Positions 32,463-42,070 are shown, counted from the first letter of the stretch. The stretch is DNA of 64,000 nt from Pseudotabrizicola sp. (GCF_030684215.1 NZ_JAUXOV010000070.1:124001-188000); one strand, 5' to 3'. Notes: generated from the letters alone by a model not told the origin. A program made the numbers and translations.

Positions 32463-34112
32463 TCACATATTGGGATAGTTCGGACCGCCCGCGCCCTGAG
32501 GCGTGGTCCAGACGATGTTTTGCGACGGGTCTTTGATGTCGCAGGTCTTGCAGTGAACGCAGTTCTGGAAGTTGATGACAAAGCGTGGCTCTTTGCCATC
32601 TTCGGCCACCACCTCATACACCCCCGCCGGGCAATAGCGCTGCGCAGGTTCGGCATATTTCGGCAGGTTGACCGCGATGGGAACCGACGGGTCGCGCAGT
32701 TTCAGATGCGCGGGCTGCGCCTCGTCATGGTTGGTGAAGCTGTAGGCCACGTTGGTCAGCCGGTCGAAGGACAGCTTGCCATCAGGGCGCGGATAGTCGA
32801 TGGGCGCGAAATCCTTGGCCAGCCCGGTAGCGGCGGCATCAGATTTACCGTGCTTCAGCGTGCCAAACAGCGAAAAGCCGAGCGTGTTGGTCCACATGTC
32901 GATGCCGCCGCCAAGCAGGCTGGCAACAAGGCCATACTTTGACCACAAGGGTTTGACGTTGCGCACCTTTTTCAGATCGCGGCCAATCGCGCCACCGCGC
33001 ACATCGGTTTCATAGGCCGACAGCTCATCGCCCTGACGTCCGGCCTTGATCGCGGCATGCGCGGCCTCTGCTGCGGCCTTGCCTGACAGCATGGCATTGT
33101 GATTGCCCTTGATGCGCGGCACGTTGACCATGCCGACCGAACAGCCCAGCAGCGCCACGCCGGGGGCCACCATTTTTGGCATAGACTGATAGCCGCCCTC
33201 GGAAATCGCCCGCGCGCCGTAAGCCACGCGTTTGCCGCCTGCAAGCAGGTCGGCAATCATCGGGTGATGCTTGAAGCGCTGGAATTCCATATAGGGGTAG
33301 AGATGCGGGTTTTCGTAGTTCAGGTGGACCACAAAGCCGACGTAGACCTGATTGTTTTCAAGATGATAGATGAACGATCCGCCGCCCGCATTGCTGCCCA
33401 ACGGCCAGCCCATCGTATGCGTGACCGTGCCTTCGCTGTGCTTGGCCGGGTCAATTTCCCAGATTTCCTTCATGCCAAGGCCGAATTTCTGTGGGCAATG
33501 CCCTTTTGACAGATCGTATTTGTCCATCACCTGTTTGGCGAGGCTGCCGCGCACGCCTTCGGACAGGAACACATATTTGCCGTGCAGCTCCATGCCGGGC
33601 TCATAGCTTGGCCCCGGCTCTCCGGTCGCGGGGTCGCGGCCAAACTCGCCTGCCACCACTCCTGCCACACGGTCGCCGTCGAAGACCAGTTCCGAGCATG
33701 ACATGCCGGGGAAAATCTCGACCCCAAGGCCCTCGGCCACGCCCGCCATCCAGCGGCAGACATTGGCCATCGACACGATGTAGTTGCCGTGGTTGTTCAT
33801 CAGGGGCGGCATCGGGAAGTTGGGAATGCGGATCTGACCCGCAGGGCCAAGCATGTAGAAATTGTCTTCTTTCACCAGCGTTTTGATCGGCGCACCCATG
33901 CTGTGCCAGTCGGGCAGCAGCGCATCCAGTCCCGACGGGTCGAGCACCGCGCCTGACAGGATATGCGCGCCAACCTCAGAGCCTTTTTCCAGCACCACGA
34001 CCGACAGATCGCTGTCCAACTGCTTGAGTCGAATGGCCGCGGACAGGCCCGCCGGGCCTGCGCCCACGATAACCACGTCATATTCCATCGTTTCGCGCGT
34101 GATCTGGCTCAT
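32463..34112 (-). CDS. etfD: Electron transfer flavoprotein-ubiquinone oxidoreductase
   Basis: A 549-residue peripheral inner-membrane enzyme that passes electrons from ETF (acyl-CoA and amine dehydrogenases) to ubiquinone. FAD motif [17 protein letters not shown] near the N-terminus, [20 protein letters not shown], the FAD/UQ regions [22 protein letters not shown] and the C-terminal [4Fe-4S] cluster: CPAGVYEV, then [18 protein letters not shown]. The domain set is complete. It fits with the acyl-CoA dehydrogenase at 36960-38672, whose electrons would reach it via ETF. Divergent from greA. Confidence 0.95.
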   Translation of the reverse strand: MSQITRETMEYDVVIVGAGPAGLSAAIRLKQLDSDLSVVVLEKGSEVGAHILSGAVLDPSGLDALLPDWHSMGAPIKTLVKEDNFYMLGPAGQIRIPNFPMPPLMNNHGNYIVSMANVCRWMAGVAEGLGVEIFPGMSCSELVFDGDRVAGVVAGEFGRDPATGEPGPSYEPGMELHGKYVFLSEGVRGSLAKQVMDKYDLSKGHCPQKFGLGMKEIWEIDPAKHSEGTVTHTMGWPLGSNAGGGSFIYHLENNQVYVGFVVHLNYENPHLYPYMEFQRFKHHPMIADLLAGGKRVAYGARAISEGGYQSMPKMVAPGVALLGCSVGMVNVPRIKGNHNAMLSGKAAAEAAHAAIKAGRQGDELSAYETDVRGGAIGRDLKKVRNVKPLWSKYGLVASLLGGGIDMWTNTLGFSLFGTLKHGKSDAAATGLAKDFAPIDYPRPDGKLSFDRLTNVAYSFTNHDEAQPAHLKLRDPSVPIAVNLPKYAEPAQRYCPAGVYEVVAEDGKEPRFVINFQNCVHCKTCDIKDPSQNIVWTTPQGAGGPNYPNM

Positions 34113-34340
34113 CTATCGTCTCCGCTCGCCGGGCCGGGCCCGTATCTGACTTGGGTGATTTTGCTGGTATCGTCATTGCCCCAAGGCTCGCCCATGGTCA
34201 ACCATAACGCAACATCACGTTTCCGCATTGCAGCATTGCCGCAATATTCTTGCTTGTTGGCGACAAGCCGCCGCCCGGTTGCGCCATCTCCTCTTGCATT
34301 TCATGCCGTCATCCGTTTGGGTGATATCCAGTTAGTGACG

Positions 34341-34377
34341 GGCCATGGCCCCCGACAGGGGCCGTGGCCTCCCTTTT
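34341..34377 (+). promoter_or_regulatory. Terminator-like hairpin in the greA leader
   Basis: GGCCATGGCCCC (34341-34352), loop CGACA, GGGGCCGTGGCC (34358-34369), a 12-bp stem with one mismatch, followed by TCCCTTTT. It ends 15 nt before the greA ATG at 34392. The upstream 34113-34340 stretch has no gene that I can support. The hairpin could abort leader transcripts, as reported for the E. coli greA leader RNA (GraL), but this is inference. Confidence 0.5.
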
Positions 34378-34391
34378 CGTGGAAGATGACG

Positions 34392-34862
34392 ATGGAAAAG
34401 ATCCCGATGACCCGCGGTGGGTATGATGCTCTGGATGAAGAGCTGAAAATCCTCAAATCGGTGGAGCGCCCCGCTGTGATCCGCGCAATTGCCGAAGCCC
34501 GCGAACATGGCGATCTGTCGGAAAATGCCGAGTACCATTCGGCCCGCGAAAAGCAGTCCTTTATTGAGGGTCGCATCAAGGAGCTTGAAGGGATTTTGTC
34601 GCTGGCCGAGGTTATTGACCCGACCAAGCTGTCAGGCTCTATCAAGTTCGGGGCCACTGTGGTGCTGGTCGATGAAGACACCGACGAGGAAAAGAAGTAT
34701 CAGATCGTAGGTGAGACCGAAGCCGATATCGAACGTGGTTTGCTGAACATACGCTCGCCTTTGGCCCGTGCCCTGATCGGCAAGGACGAAGGTGACAGCG
34801 TCGAGGTGAAGACCCCCGGCGGGGATCGCAGTTATGAAGTGGTAAGCGTTCGTTACGTCTGA
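34392..34862 (+). CDS. greA: Transcription elongation factor GreA
   Basis: A 156-residue RNA-polymerase secondary-channel protein that stimulates transcript cleavage in backtracked complexes. N-terminal coiled coil [20 protein letters not shown] with the catalytic-tip acidic pair in [19 protein letters not shown] (Asp/Glu of GDLSENAEY), and C-terminal FKBP-like domain with [30 protein letters not shown] and [17 protein letters not shown] 34392 matches the family start; GGAAG lies 8 nt upstream. A hairpin with T-run sits between its probable promoter and the ATG. Confidence 0.95.
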   Translation: MEKIPMTRGGYDALDEELKILKSVERPAVIRAIAEAREHGDLSENAEYHSAREKQSFIEGRIKELEGILSLAEVIDPTKLSGSIKFGATVVLVDEDTDEEKKYQIVGETEADIERGLLNIRSPLARALIGKDEGDSVEVKTPGGDRSYEVVSVRYV

Positions 34863-34887
34863 TCCCCCGGAACGGAACGAGGCGACC

Positions 34888-35895
34888 ATGCCCGACAAAA
34901 CTGATAAAAACGTTGATCTTGGGGCAATTGCCCGCAGCGAAGAGCCAGGCTTTTCAGCAGCTGAAGTTGTGGCATCTGGTCTGGCGGTTGTCTGGGTCGT
35001 GGCCGTGGTCGTCTTTGTGCTGCGCGCGCCAGAAGGCACCGGAACGCTGGGGCTGGTGATGACGCTGCTGGTGGTCTTTCTGCCGCTTGCGCTGATCTGG
35101 GCGGCGGTGACGACGCTGCGCTCGGTGCGGGTGCTGCGGCTTGAGGCTGCACGGTTGCAGGCCTCGGTGGATGCAATGCGCAACGCTTTTATCAACAGCC
35201 AGCAGTCTGGTGCTGCGGGCCTGCGGCCATCGGTCGAGAAAAAGCTGGATGACATCGCGCGCCAGACCGAAACCGCATTGGCCACCTTTACCTCGCGGCG
35301 TGATACGGTGCTGACGGTGCCATCAGCCGACCGCAAGGCCGCGCTGATCCCGGCGCCGACACCTTTGCCGGGCGAGGAGCAACCGGGTCTTGCGCTTGGC
35401 ACCCCGGCCGAGGCGCTGCGTCCGCCTCTGTCGGTCGCGGACTTCATCCGCGCGTTGCAATTTCCGGAAAACCCAGACGACCGCGAAGGGTTTCGTGCGC
35501 TGCGTCTGGCGCTGGAAGACCGCGACGTGGCAAAGCTGATCCGTGCCGCCCAGGATGTGCTGACGCTGATGAGCCAAGAGGGCATCTATATGGATGACCT
35601 GCGCCCTGACCGCGCCCGGCCAGAACTGTGGCGACGCTTTGCGGCGGGGGAACGGGGGCGCGGCGTTGCGGCGATTGGCGGCGTGCGGGATCGGTCATCG
35701 CTGGCGCTGACGGCCGGGCGGATGCGCGAAGACCCGGTGTTCCGCGATGCAGGCCACCACTTTCTGCGCACCTTTGACCGCATGTTCCAGCAGTTTGAAA
35801 AGAACGCGACGGATGCCGAGATTTCAGACCTTGCCGATACCCGCACCGCCCGCGCGTTCATGCTGTTTGGCCGGGTGATGGGAGTGTTTGACTAA
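34888..35895 (+). CDS. Conserved membrane protein of unknown function
   Basis: A 335-residue protein with two transmembrane helices near the N-terminus (about 26-45, EVVASGLAVVWVVAVVVFVL; about 52-72, LVMTLLVVFLPLALIWAAV), then a coiled-coil stretch VLRLEAARLQASVDAMRNAF and a proline-rich linker (IPAPTPLPGEEQPGL). The C-terminal 150 residues are a helical cytoplasmic domain that starts SVADFIRALQFPENPDDREGF. I recognise it only as a Rhodobacterales conserved hypothetical. It starts 25 nt after greA; GGAACGAGG serves as ribosome site. Its end overlaps the convergent tsaC stop. Confidence 0.75.
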   Translation: MPDKTDKNVDLGAIARSEEPGFSAAEVVASGLAVVWVVAVVVFVLRAPEGTGTLGLVMTLLVVFLPLALIWAAVTTLRSVRVLRLEAARLQASVDAMRNAFINSQQSGAAGLRPSVEKKLDDIARQTETALATFTSRRDTVLTVPSADRKAALIPAPTPLPGEEQPGLALGTPAEALRPPLSVADFIRALQFPENPDDREGFRALRLALEDRDVAKLIRAAQDVLTLMSQEGIYMDDLRPDRARPELWRRFAAGERGRGVAAIGGVRDRSSLALTAGRMREDPVFRDAGHHFLRTFDRMFQQFEKNATDAEISDLADTRTARAFMLFGRVMGVFD

Positions 35896-36848
35896 TTGCG
35901 GGGGGCTGCGGCCCTGCGCAAACGGTCGTTGATCGCGCGGCCAAGCCCGGATTCGGGCACCGGGGCAAAGGCGATCCGTCCGCCCGGACCCGCCAAGGCA
36001 TCCGCATCGCGCAGAGTCTGAAACAGTGCCGCCGCCGCCTCTATCAGATCACCACCGGGCGAGAGTGACAGGGCGGCACCCTTGCAACCGGGCCCAAAGC
36101 CCACCCAAACCTCATCCGCCTGTGGCGCGGTTACGGCCAGCCGCACCCCGGCCTCGGGTGCGTAATGGCTGGCCAATTGCCCCGGCGCGTTGGGTTTGTG
36201 CGCGTCCCCGCCCATGCAGATTGGCCCCAGCATCGCCTCTAGCGCCTCAAGTGGCACCCCACCGGGACGCAGCAGCGTAGGCGCACCGTCCAAGCCAAGA
36301 ATGGTTGATTCCACCCCCACAGTGCAGGGGCCACCGTCGAGGACCGCGTCAATCCGCCCGGTCAGTCCTGCCCGCACATGATCTGCCCGCGTGGGCGATA
36401 CCCGGCCCGATGGGTTGGCCGACGGCGCCGCCAACGGCCCGCCAAATGCCCGCAACAACGCTTGCGCCACCGGATGCGCCGGGCAGCGGATGGCCACCGT
36501 TGACAAGCCTGCGGTGACCAGTGGTGACAGCCCGGCATCGCTGCGCAACGGTAAAACCAGCGTCAGCGCGCCCGGCCACAACGCCGCCGCCACCGCGCGC
36601 GCGCGGTCATCAAACACGGCCAAGGTCTCGGCCATCTCCAGTCCGGTCACATGTGCAATCAGCGGGTTGAAGGTGGGCCGCGCCTTGGCTGCGAAAATCT
36701 GCGCCACCGCAGTCCCATTGCGCGCATCGCCCGCCAGCCCGTAGACCGTTTCCGTAGGCATAGCCACCAGACCGCCCGCCCGCAAAATCGCGGCGGCACG
36801 TGCCACGCCTTCATCCGAAGCCATAAGGTCTTGCGTAATAAGTATCAT
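35892..36848 (-). CDS. tsaC: L-threonylcarbamoyladenylate synthase (Sua5 type)
   Basis: Makes the threonylcarbamoyl-AMP used for the t6A37 tRNA modification. From ATG 36848 there are 318 residues: a full YrdC domain (AAILRAGGLVAMPTETVYGLAGDA; FAAKARPTFNPLIAHV; LWPGALTLVLPLR; VAIRCPAHPVAQALL; SANPSGRVSPTRADHV) plus the Sua5 C-terminal domain with linker PGQLASHYAPEAGVRL. The two-domain length makes it the Sua5 rather than the short TsaC form. It is divergent from the acyl-CoA dehydrogenase with 111 nt between. Confidence 0.93.
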   Translation of the reverse strand: MILITQDLMASDEGVARAAAILRAGGLVAMPTETVYGLAGDARNGTAVAQIFAAKARPTFNPLIAHVTGLEMAETLAVFDDRARAVAAALWPGALTLVLPLRSDAGLSPLVTAGLSTVAIRCPAHPVAQALLRAFGGPLAAPSANPSGRVSPTRADHVRAGLTGRIDAVLDGGPCTVGVESTILGLDGAPTLLRPGGVPLEALEAMLGPICMGGDAHKPNAPGQLASHYAPEAGVRLAVTAPQADEVWVGFGPGCKGAALSLSPGGDLIEAAAALFQTLRDADALAGPGGRIAFAPVPESGLGRAINDRLRRAAAPRN

Positions 36849-36959
36849 GTGACGCAGCGTAGGGCTTGAGAGGTCGGCCCCCATGGCTAACCTATGCACA
36901 TTGCCCATACTCTTGCCCGCCGTCTTTGCCAAGGCTGGCCGCCCAGACCCGAGGTTTCG

Positions 36960-38672
36960 ATGCCCTACCGCGCCCCAATGTCCGACCTGCGATTCCTGAT
37001 GGATCACGTTGTTGGTTTCGCTCAGGTTGCTGCGACTGACCGATTTGCCGAAGCCACCCCGGAAACGGTCGAGGCAGTCTTGTCCGAAGCGGGCCGTCTG
37101 GCGTCCGAAGTGCTGGCCCCGGTCAACCGCTCTGGTGACAAGGTGCCTGCGCGTCTGGAAAACGGCGTGGTGCGCACGTCACCCGGCTTTGCCGAGGCCT
37201 ATCAGGCGATGGCAACGGGCGGTTGGGTGGCGATTACGGCTGGGGTGGACCATGGCGGCATGGGGCTGCCGCTGACGTTGGCCAGTGCTGTGAATGACAT
37301 GTTTTCCGGGGCTTGCCTGTCGCTGCAACTGAATCCGTTGCTGACCCAAGGCCAGATTGAGGCGCTGGAGCATCACGCCAGTGATGAACTGAAAGCCCGG
37401 TATCTGCCCAAGCTGATTTCCGGCGAATGGAACGGCACCATGAACCTGACAGAGCCGCAGGCCGGGTCTGACGTCGGCGCACTGCGGTCAAAGGCCGAAC
37501 CCAATGGCGATGGCAGCTATGCGATCAGCGGGCAGAAAATCTACATCACATGGGGGGATTCGGATTTTCAGGCCAATACGATTCATCTGGTGCTGGCTCG
37601 TCTGCCCGATGCAGCCCCCGGCACTGCGGGGATCAGCCTGTTTCTGGTGCCGAAATTCCTGCCAGATGCTGCGGGCAACCCTGGCCTGCGCAACAGCCTT
37701 ACGGTGGTCAGTCTTGAGCACAAGCTGGGCATCCACGGCAGCCCGACCTGTGTGATGCAGTTTGATGGCGCGCAAGGCTGGCTTGTGGGGGCTGCGCACA
37801 AGGGCATGGCCGCGATGTTCACCATGATGAACAACGCCCGGCTGGGGGTTGGTCTGCAAGGCGTTGGCGTGGCCGAGGCCGCGTATCAGCAGGCATATGA
37901 TTACGCCATGACCCGCCAGCAGGGCCACACCAGTGACCCGCATACGCCCACCATCATCGGCCATGCCGATGTGCGCCGGATGTTGGCCACGATGAAGGCA
38001 CAGGTGTTTTCTGCCCGTGCCATCGGTTTGTCATGTGCGGTGGCCATCGACATGGCCACTGCAACAGGCGAGGCAGATTGGAAAGCCCGCGCGGCGTTTC
38101 TGACCCCGATTGCCAAGGCTTATGGCACCGATGTCGGCGTTGCTGTTGCATCCGAGGGCGTGCAGATTCACGGCGGCATGGGGTTTATCGAAGAAACTGG
38201 CGCGGCCCAGTTCCTGCGCGATGTGCGAATTACGTCGATCTATGAGGGCACCAACGGCATTCAGGCGATGGATCTGGTCGCGCGCAAGATGATGGACAAC
38301 GGCGAGGCCGCGTTCCGCCTCATCCGCGAGATTGAAATGGGGGCGCAAACCGCCCGTGCCAGTCTGCCCGATATTGCTGAAGATCTATGGCAGGCCTGCG
38401 AAACGCTGCGCGAAGCGACAGAAGCGCTGTTGACGCAAGGTATGACCGACCGTTTTGCTGGGGCTGTGCCCTATCTGCGGGCGTTCGCGCTTGTTTTGGG
38501 CGGGCATTTCCACCTTAGGGCGGCATTGGCAGAGGGTGGCACTGGCCCGCGCAGCGCATTGGCGCGGGTTGCGGTGAAGCGATTGCTGCCTGAACACCTT
38601 GGTCTGCTGGTGCAGATGCGCGAGGGCGCGGCTGATCTGTTCGCGCTGACCCCGGAAGACTTTGCGGCGTGA
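36960..38672 (+). CDS. Acyl-CoA dehydrogenase with C-terminal extension (DmdC-like)
   Basis: A 570-residue FAD enzyme, longer than typical acyl-CoA dehydrogenases (about 380). N-terminus MPYRAPMSDLRFLMDHVVGF, the flavin/substrate-binding motif MNLTEPQAGSDVGALRSKA (about 161), the signature LGVGLQGVGVAEAAYQQA and the catalytic-Glu loop SIYEGTNGIQAMDLVARKM. The 150-residue extra C-terminal helical domain is that of the family including DmdC (methylmercaptopropionyl-CoA dehydrogenase), but close paralogs oxidise other acyl-CoAs; substrate stays open. It overlaps the MBL gene by 4 nt (GTGA). Confidence 0.85.
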   Translation: MPYRAPMSDLRFLMDHVVGFAQVAATDRFAEATPETVEAVLSEAGRLASEVLAPVNRSGDKVPARLENGVVRTSPGFAEAYQAMATGGWVAITAGVDHGGMGLPLTLASAVNDMFSGACLSLQLNPLLTQGQIEALEHHASDELKARYLPKLISGEWNGTMNLTEPQAGSDVGALRSKAEPNGDGSYAISGQKIYITWGDSDFQANTIHLVLARLPDAAPGTAGISLFLVPKFLPDAAGNPGLRNSLTVVSLEHKLGIHGSPTCVMQFDGAQGWLVGAAHKGMAAMFTMMNNARLGVGLQGVGVAEAAYQQAYDYAMTRQQGHTSDPHTPTIIGHADVRRMLATMKAQVFSARAIGLSCAVAIDMATATGEADWKARAAFLTPIAKAYGTDVGVAVASEGVQIHGGMGFIEETGAAQFLRDVRITSIYEGTNGIQAMDLVARKMMDNGEAAFRLIREIEMGAQTARASLPDIAEDLWQACETLREATEALLTQGMTDRFAGAVPYLRAFALVLGGHFHLRAALAEGGTGPRSALARVAVKRLLPEHLGLLVQMREGAADLFALTPEDFAA

Positions 38673-39703
38673 CCTATGCAGGGGTGACAGGCATTGCCCA
38701 TCCTTTCCCCGAAGCTCCGGCCGAGGGGGAGGCGACCGAAATCGCCCCCGGCATCCTGTGGATGCGCCTGCCGCTGCCGATGGTGCTGGATCATGTCAAT
38801 GTCTACGCACTTGATGATGGGGACGGCTGGACGCTGATTGACACCGGTATGGCCAGCACCCGCAGCCGTGCGATCTGGCAACGGCTGCTGGATGGACCTT
38901 TGGCGGGCCGCCCCGTGCTCCGGGTGATTGTGACCCACCATCACCCCGATCACGTCGGTCTTGCCGGCTGGTTTCAGCAGCAAGGCGCGGCATTGCTGAT
39001 GCCCCGCACCGCTTGGCTTTATGCCCGGATGCTGGTTTTGGACGAACAACCCCTTCCCGCCGCCGAGGCCCAGCTTTTCTACCAACGCGCCGGAATGCCT
39101 GCCGCCATGCTGGCCGAACGCGCGGCGCAGCGCCCGTTCAACTTTTGCGATATCGTGGCCCCCTTGCCGCTGGGGTTCACCGCGCTGGCCGATGGTAGCA
39201 CGATCCACATGGCCGGGCGCGATTGGGACATTCGGTTTGGCTCTGGCCATGCACCGGATCATGCAACCTTTTGGTCGGGTGATCTGATCCTTGGCGGCGA
39301 TCAGTTGCTGCCGGGTATTTCCGCCAATATCGGCGTGTACCCGACCGAGCCCGATGCTGACCCCCTGGCTGATTGGCTGGCCAGTTGTCGTGGCTTTCAG
39401 CCATTGGCCCTCGACAGCCATCTGGTGCTGCCCGGCCACAAGCTGCCCTTTACCGGGCTGCCTCTGCGCCTGACCCAGATGATCGACAATCATCTGGGCG
39501 CGCTGAACCGTCTGCTGGGCCATCTGGCACAGCCCCACACCGCCGCCGATTGCTTTTTGCCGCTGTTCAAACGCGACATCACCGGACCCGCCTATGGCAT
39601 GGCGCTGGTTGAGTCGGTGGCGCATCTGAACCATCTCTTGCACCAGAGGCAGGTTTCACGCCACCTTTCCGATGAAGGGGCATGGCTTTGGCAAAGGGGG
39701 TAA
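38669..39703 (+). CDS. MBL-fold metallo-hydrolase
   Basis: A 344-residue metallo-beta-lactamase-fold hydrolase. HxHxDH motif VTHHHPDHVGLAG (about residues 90-102), then FGSGHAPDHATFW (second His), DLILGGDQLLPGI and LDSHLVLPGHKLPFTG for the last metal ligands. A C-terminal winged-helix-like tail (MALVESVAHLNHLLHQRQV) resembles the BPL-type/LACTB2 subgroup. GTG start overlaps the acyl-CoA dehydrogenase stop, which suggests that it handles a thioester or related product of the dehydrogenase. Confidence 0.85.
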   Translation: MTYAGVTGIAHPFPEAPAEGEATEIAPGILWMRLPLPMVLDHVNVYALDDGDGWTLIDTGMASTRSRAIWQRLLDGPLAGRPVLRVIVTHHHPDHVGLAGWFQQQGAALLMPRTAWLYARMLVLDEQPLPAAEAQLFYQRAGMPAAMLAERAAQRPFNFCDIVAPLPLGFTALADGSTIHMAGRDWDIRFGSGHAPDHATFWSGDLILGGDQLLPGISANIGVYPTEPDADPLADWLASCRGFQPLALDSHLVLPGHKLPFTGLPLRLTQMIDNHLGALNRLLGHLAQPHTAADCFLPLFKRDITGPAYGMALVESVAHLNHLLHQRQVSRHLSDEGAWLWQRG

Positions 39704-39705
39704 CG

Positions 39706-40104
39706 ATGGAAGATTCGAACGAGAGGCTGCCAGCGAAGGCATCCAAGGACGCTCCATCCCCCAAAACCAAAAGCGAGGCCGAATGGGCCTATGAGCGCGT
39801 CATCCAGTATCTGCGGAACTTCGAAGCACAGCTCGACAACGCGCATGAGGTGGCGCTTGGCTTTACCGGATCAAACGCGGGGGTTCTTCAGATCGAGGGG
39901 CTTGGTTTTTATGAGCCCGACATCGTGACCTTCTATGGCATCGACGAAGAAGGGTTGAAAACCCAATTGATTCAACACGTCAGCCAGTTAAATGTGATCT
40001 TGCGCGCAGTGCCCAAGCGCCGCTCTGCTGAACCGCCGCGCCGGATCGGCTTTCACATGCCAACCGGCTGGGTAGGGGGAGAGTCAGGGGACGGGTCGGT
40101 GTGA
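39706..40104 (+). CDS. DUF6173 family protein
   Basis: ATG 39706 (preceded by GGGGG) gives 132 residues. Central block EWAYERVIQYLRNFEAQLDN, then HEVALGFTGSNAGVLQIEGLGFYEPDIVTFYGIDEEGLKTQLIQHVSQLNVILRAVPK is typical of DUF6173, a small Rhodobacterales cytoplasmic family of unknown function. The N-terminal 25 residues are polar and probably disordered. It begins 2 nt after the MBL gene stop and may be the last member of that operon. Confidence 0.75.
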   Translation: MEDSNERLPAKASKDAPSPKTKSEAEWAYERVIQYLRNFEAQLDNAHEVALGFTGSNAGVLQIEGLGFYEPDIVTFYGIDEEGLKTQLIQHVSQLNVILRAVPKRRSAEPPRRIGFHMPTGWVGGESGDGSV

Positions 40105-40215
40105 ACAGCCCAGAATACCAACATATCACAGTCAAGTTTGTCGCGCATCCAGCCTCGTGACAGGCCGCGATGAATCGTTTATCAGCAGGAAAAGACCAAC
40201 ACAGGAAGTCGCATC

Positions 40216-40350
40216 ATGGCCGAACACAAGCATGGCAGCATGGATACCACCACTCAGGAAAAGACCTTTGCCGGCTTTATCCGCATGGTGACCTGGGGTG
40301 CTGGGATCAGCATAGCCATTTTGATCTTCATGGCTTTGGTCAACGCCTGA
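40216..40350 (+). CDS. aa3-type cytochrome c oxidase subunit IV
   Basis: A 44-residue protein: MAEHKHGSMDTTTQEKTFAG, then FIRMVTWGAGISIAILIFMALVNA. The short polar N-terminus with a single transmembrane helix and the T-(Q/E)-EKTFAGF pattern is the hallmark of the small subunit IV of the alphaproteobacterial aa3 oxidase. AGGAAG lies upstream. It is separated from the other oxidase genes, as usual. It follows DUF6173 after 111 nt. Confidence 0.85.
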   Translation: MAEHKHGSMDTTTQEKTFAGFIRMVTWGAGISIAILIFMALVNA

Positions 40351-40355
40351 AAGAC

Positions 40356-40973
40356 ATGCACATGGTTCGCCTGATTCTCGCCTTTGCGGCGATGTTATTT
40401 CTTGTTGCCTGCGGGGCAGAGCCTAAATGGGCCTCTGATGAAGCGGTGTCGCAAGCGCGCTATGTGCACAACGGCCCGCCGTCTGTCACTCTGTTCACCG
40501 TGTTGTCTACCCGTGACGGGTCTGGCGCGCATTCCGGGCTGATGATCAACGGGTCTGAGCGTATCATTTTTGACCCGGCCGGCACGTGGCAGCATCCGCA
40601 ATTGCCCGAGCGCAATGATGTTCATTTCGGTATGACACCGAAGATGGTGGCGTTCTACATCGACTATCATGCGCGCGAGACGTTTGATGTGATTGAGCAA
40701 ACGATCATCGTGTCGCCCGGCGTGGCGGAGTTGGTGGCGCAGCGGGCAAAGGCCTATGGTGCCGTGCCAAAAGCGCAATGCACCAAGTCGATCTCGGCGA
40801 TCCTGAGCGAAGTTCCGGGCTTTGAATCGCTGCCCTCTACCTGGTATCCGGCCAAGTATATGGAAGCATTCGCCAAACTGCCCAGCGTTACCAGTCGCAA
40901 GATCACCGATACGGATGCCGACAACAATCACGGCGTGTTGCTGGTTCAGGCAGGCGATCCGCGGGTTCAGTAG
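40356..40973 (+). CDS. Putative lipoprotein of unknown function
   Basis: From ATG 40356 the product has 205 residues with a lipoprotein signal (VRLILAFAAMLFLVACG, lipobox LVAC, Cys about 20). The mature part has SVTLFTVLSTRDGSGAHSGLMINGSERIIFDPAGTW, a pattern with His and Asp spaced as in papain/NlpC-like hydrolases, and two cysteines-poor helical regions later. I cannot assign a family with confidence. It starts 5 nt after the oxidase subunit IV gene and could be co-transcribed. Confidence 0.65.
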   Translation: MHMVRLILAFAAMLFLVACGAEPKWASDEAVSQARYVHNGPPSVTLFTVLSTRDGSGAHSGLMINGSERIIFDPAGTWQHPQLPERNDVHFGMTPKMVAFYIDYHARETFDVIEQTIIVSPGVAELVAQRAKAYGAVPKAQCTKSISAILSEVPGFESLPSTWYPAKYMEAFAKLPSVTSRKITDTDADNNHGVLLVQAGDPRVQ

Positions 40974-41297
40974 TCAGATCCACAACACCGCATACAACGT
41001 CACGCCCCCCGCAAGGATCGCCCCGATCACGCTGCGTGTGGCAATTCCCACTGCAAGTGTTACGCAGGCCGCCGCCAGTCGCGCGGGGTCGGTCTGACCT
41101 GCTGTTGCGGCTGGCCATAATACCGCTGGCGCGACCAGCCCCGGCAGGATGGCCACAGCCGTATAGCGCAAGGCGCGGCGCAGGCCTAGAGGCAAGGGGC
41201 GGCTTCCCAGCACGCCCAGAAAAGACAGCCGTATCAGATAGGTGCCAAGCCCAAGGGCAGGCAGCACGATCCAGAATGTTGCCGGATCAATCTTCAT
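40974..41297 (-). CDS. azlD: AzlD family branched-chain amino acid export subunit
   Basis: A 107-residue protein with four hydrophobic segments: FWIVLPALGLGTYLIRLSFLGVL, RRALRYTAVAILPGLVAPAVLWPA and a last IGAILAGGVTLYAVLW. It is the small partner of AzlC, which overlaps it by 11 nt upstream on the minus strand. Together they form a branched-chain amino acid exporter of the LIV-E type in the inner membrane. Confidence 0.88.
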   Translation of the reverse strand: MKIDPATFWIVLPALGLGTYLIRLSFLGVLGSRPLPLGLRRALRYTAVAILPGLVAPAVLWPAATAGQTDPARLAAACVTLAVGIATRSVIGAILAGGVTLYAVLWI

Positions 41298-42000
41298 GAC
41301 CCTGCCTCCGGTTCAGCGCAACCTCGGTTCCGGCACCTGCTGCCATGGCCAGCACCGCCGCAATCAGCAGCCCGGTGCCGTAAGGCATGACCGCCAGCAC
41401 CAGCGCCGCCACGATCGACACCGCCGCCGCAACCACATGCGGAATTGAGCGCAGCATCGGGGCGCAAATGGCGAGAAAGGTAATGGGCACTGCGAAATCC
41501 AAGGCATAGGCCTTGGGAATCGCCTCGCCGACCACGGCACCGGCAAAGGTGGCGATGAACCATAGCGGCGCAATTGGCGTTACGGTGCCGAAAAAGAACG
41601 CCACCTTGTCAGCGAGCGGCTGATCGGGCCTGCGTTCAAACTCTATCTGGCTGGCGGCAAAGCTTTGATCCACAAGAAAATATGCCATCAGTGCGCGCGT
41701 GCCAAACGGGGCCGCGCCTAGGTGCGGGGCCATGGCCACCGAATACATCACCATCCGCAGATTGACCGCCAGCGATGTGGCCAAAACGATCAGCACCGGG
41801 GCCTGATCCTGCATCAGTTGCACAGCGGCAAATTGCGAGGCCCCGGCAAAGACGCTGAAGGAAAACAGCATCACTTGCAGCAGATCAAGCCCGGCTTCGG
41901 TTGCGACCACGCCAAACAGGAGCGCAAACGGCACCACCACGATGACAAATGGTGCAGAGGCAAGGCAGCCCCGCAAAAATGGAGATCGGATGGGGGTCAT
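41287..42000 (-). CDS. azlC: AzlC family branched-chain amino acid permease
   Basis: A 237-residue inner-membrane protein with about eight segments. The family block RGCLASAPFVIVVVPFALLFGVVATEAGLDLLQVMLFSFSVFAGASQFAAVQLM and MAYFLVDQSFAASQIEFERRP are typical. AzlC works with AzlD (overlapping downstream gene) as a two-component exporter of Leu/Ile/Val analogues. Divergent from the acetyltransferase at 42071. Confidence 0.9.
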   Translation of the reverse strand: MTPIRSPFLRGCLASAPFVIVVVPFALLFGVVATEAGLDLLQVMLFSFSVFAGASQFAAVQLMQDQAPVLIVLATSLAVNLRMVMYSVAMAPHLGAAPFGTRALMAYFLVDQSFAASQIEFERRPDQPLADKVAFFFGTVTPIAPLWFIATFAGAVVGEAIPKAYALDFAVPITFLAICAPMLRSIPHVVAAAVSIVAALVLAVMPYGTGLLIAAVLAMAAGAGTEVALNRRQGHED

Positions 42001-42070
42001 GGCTTTGGCCTTTACCGGGCGTTGTTGACGGCTTAGGCATTTTGAGAGCGACTGAAAAGGGGCAAACAGG

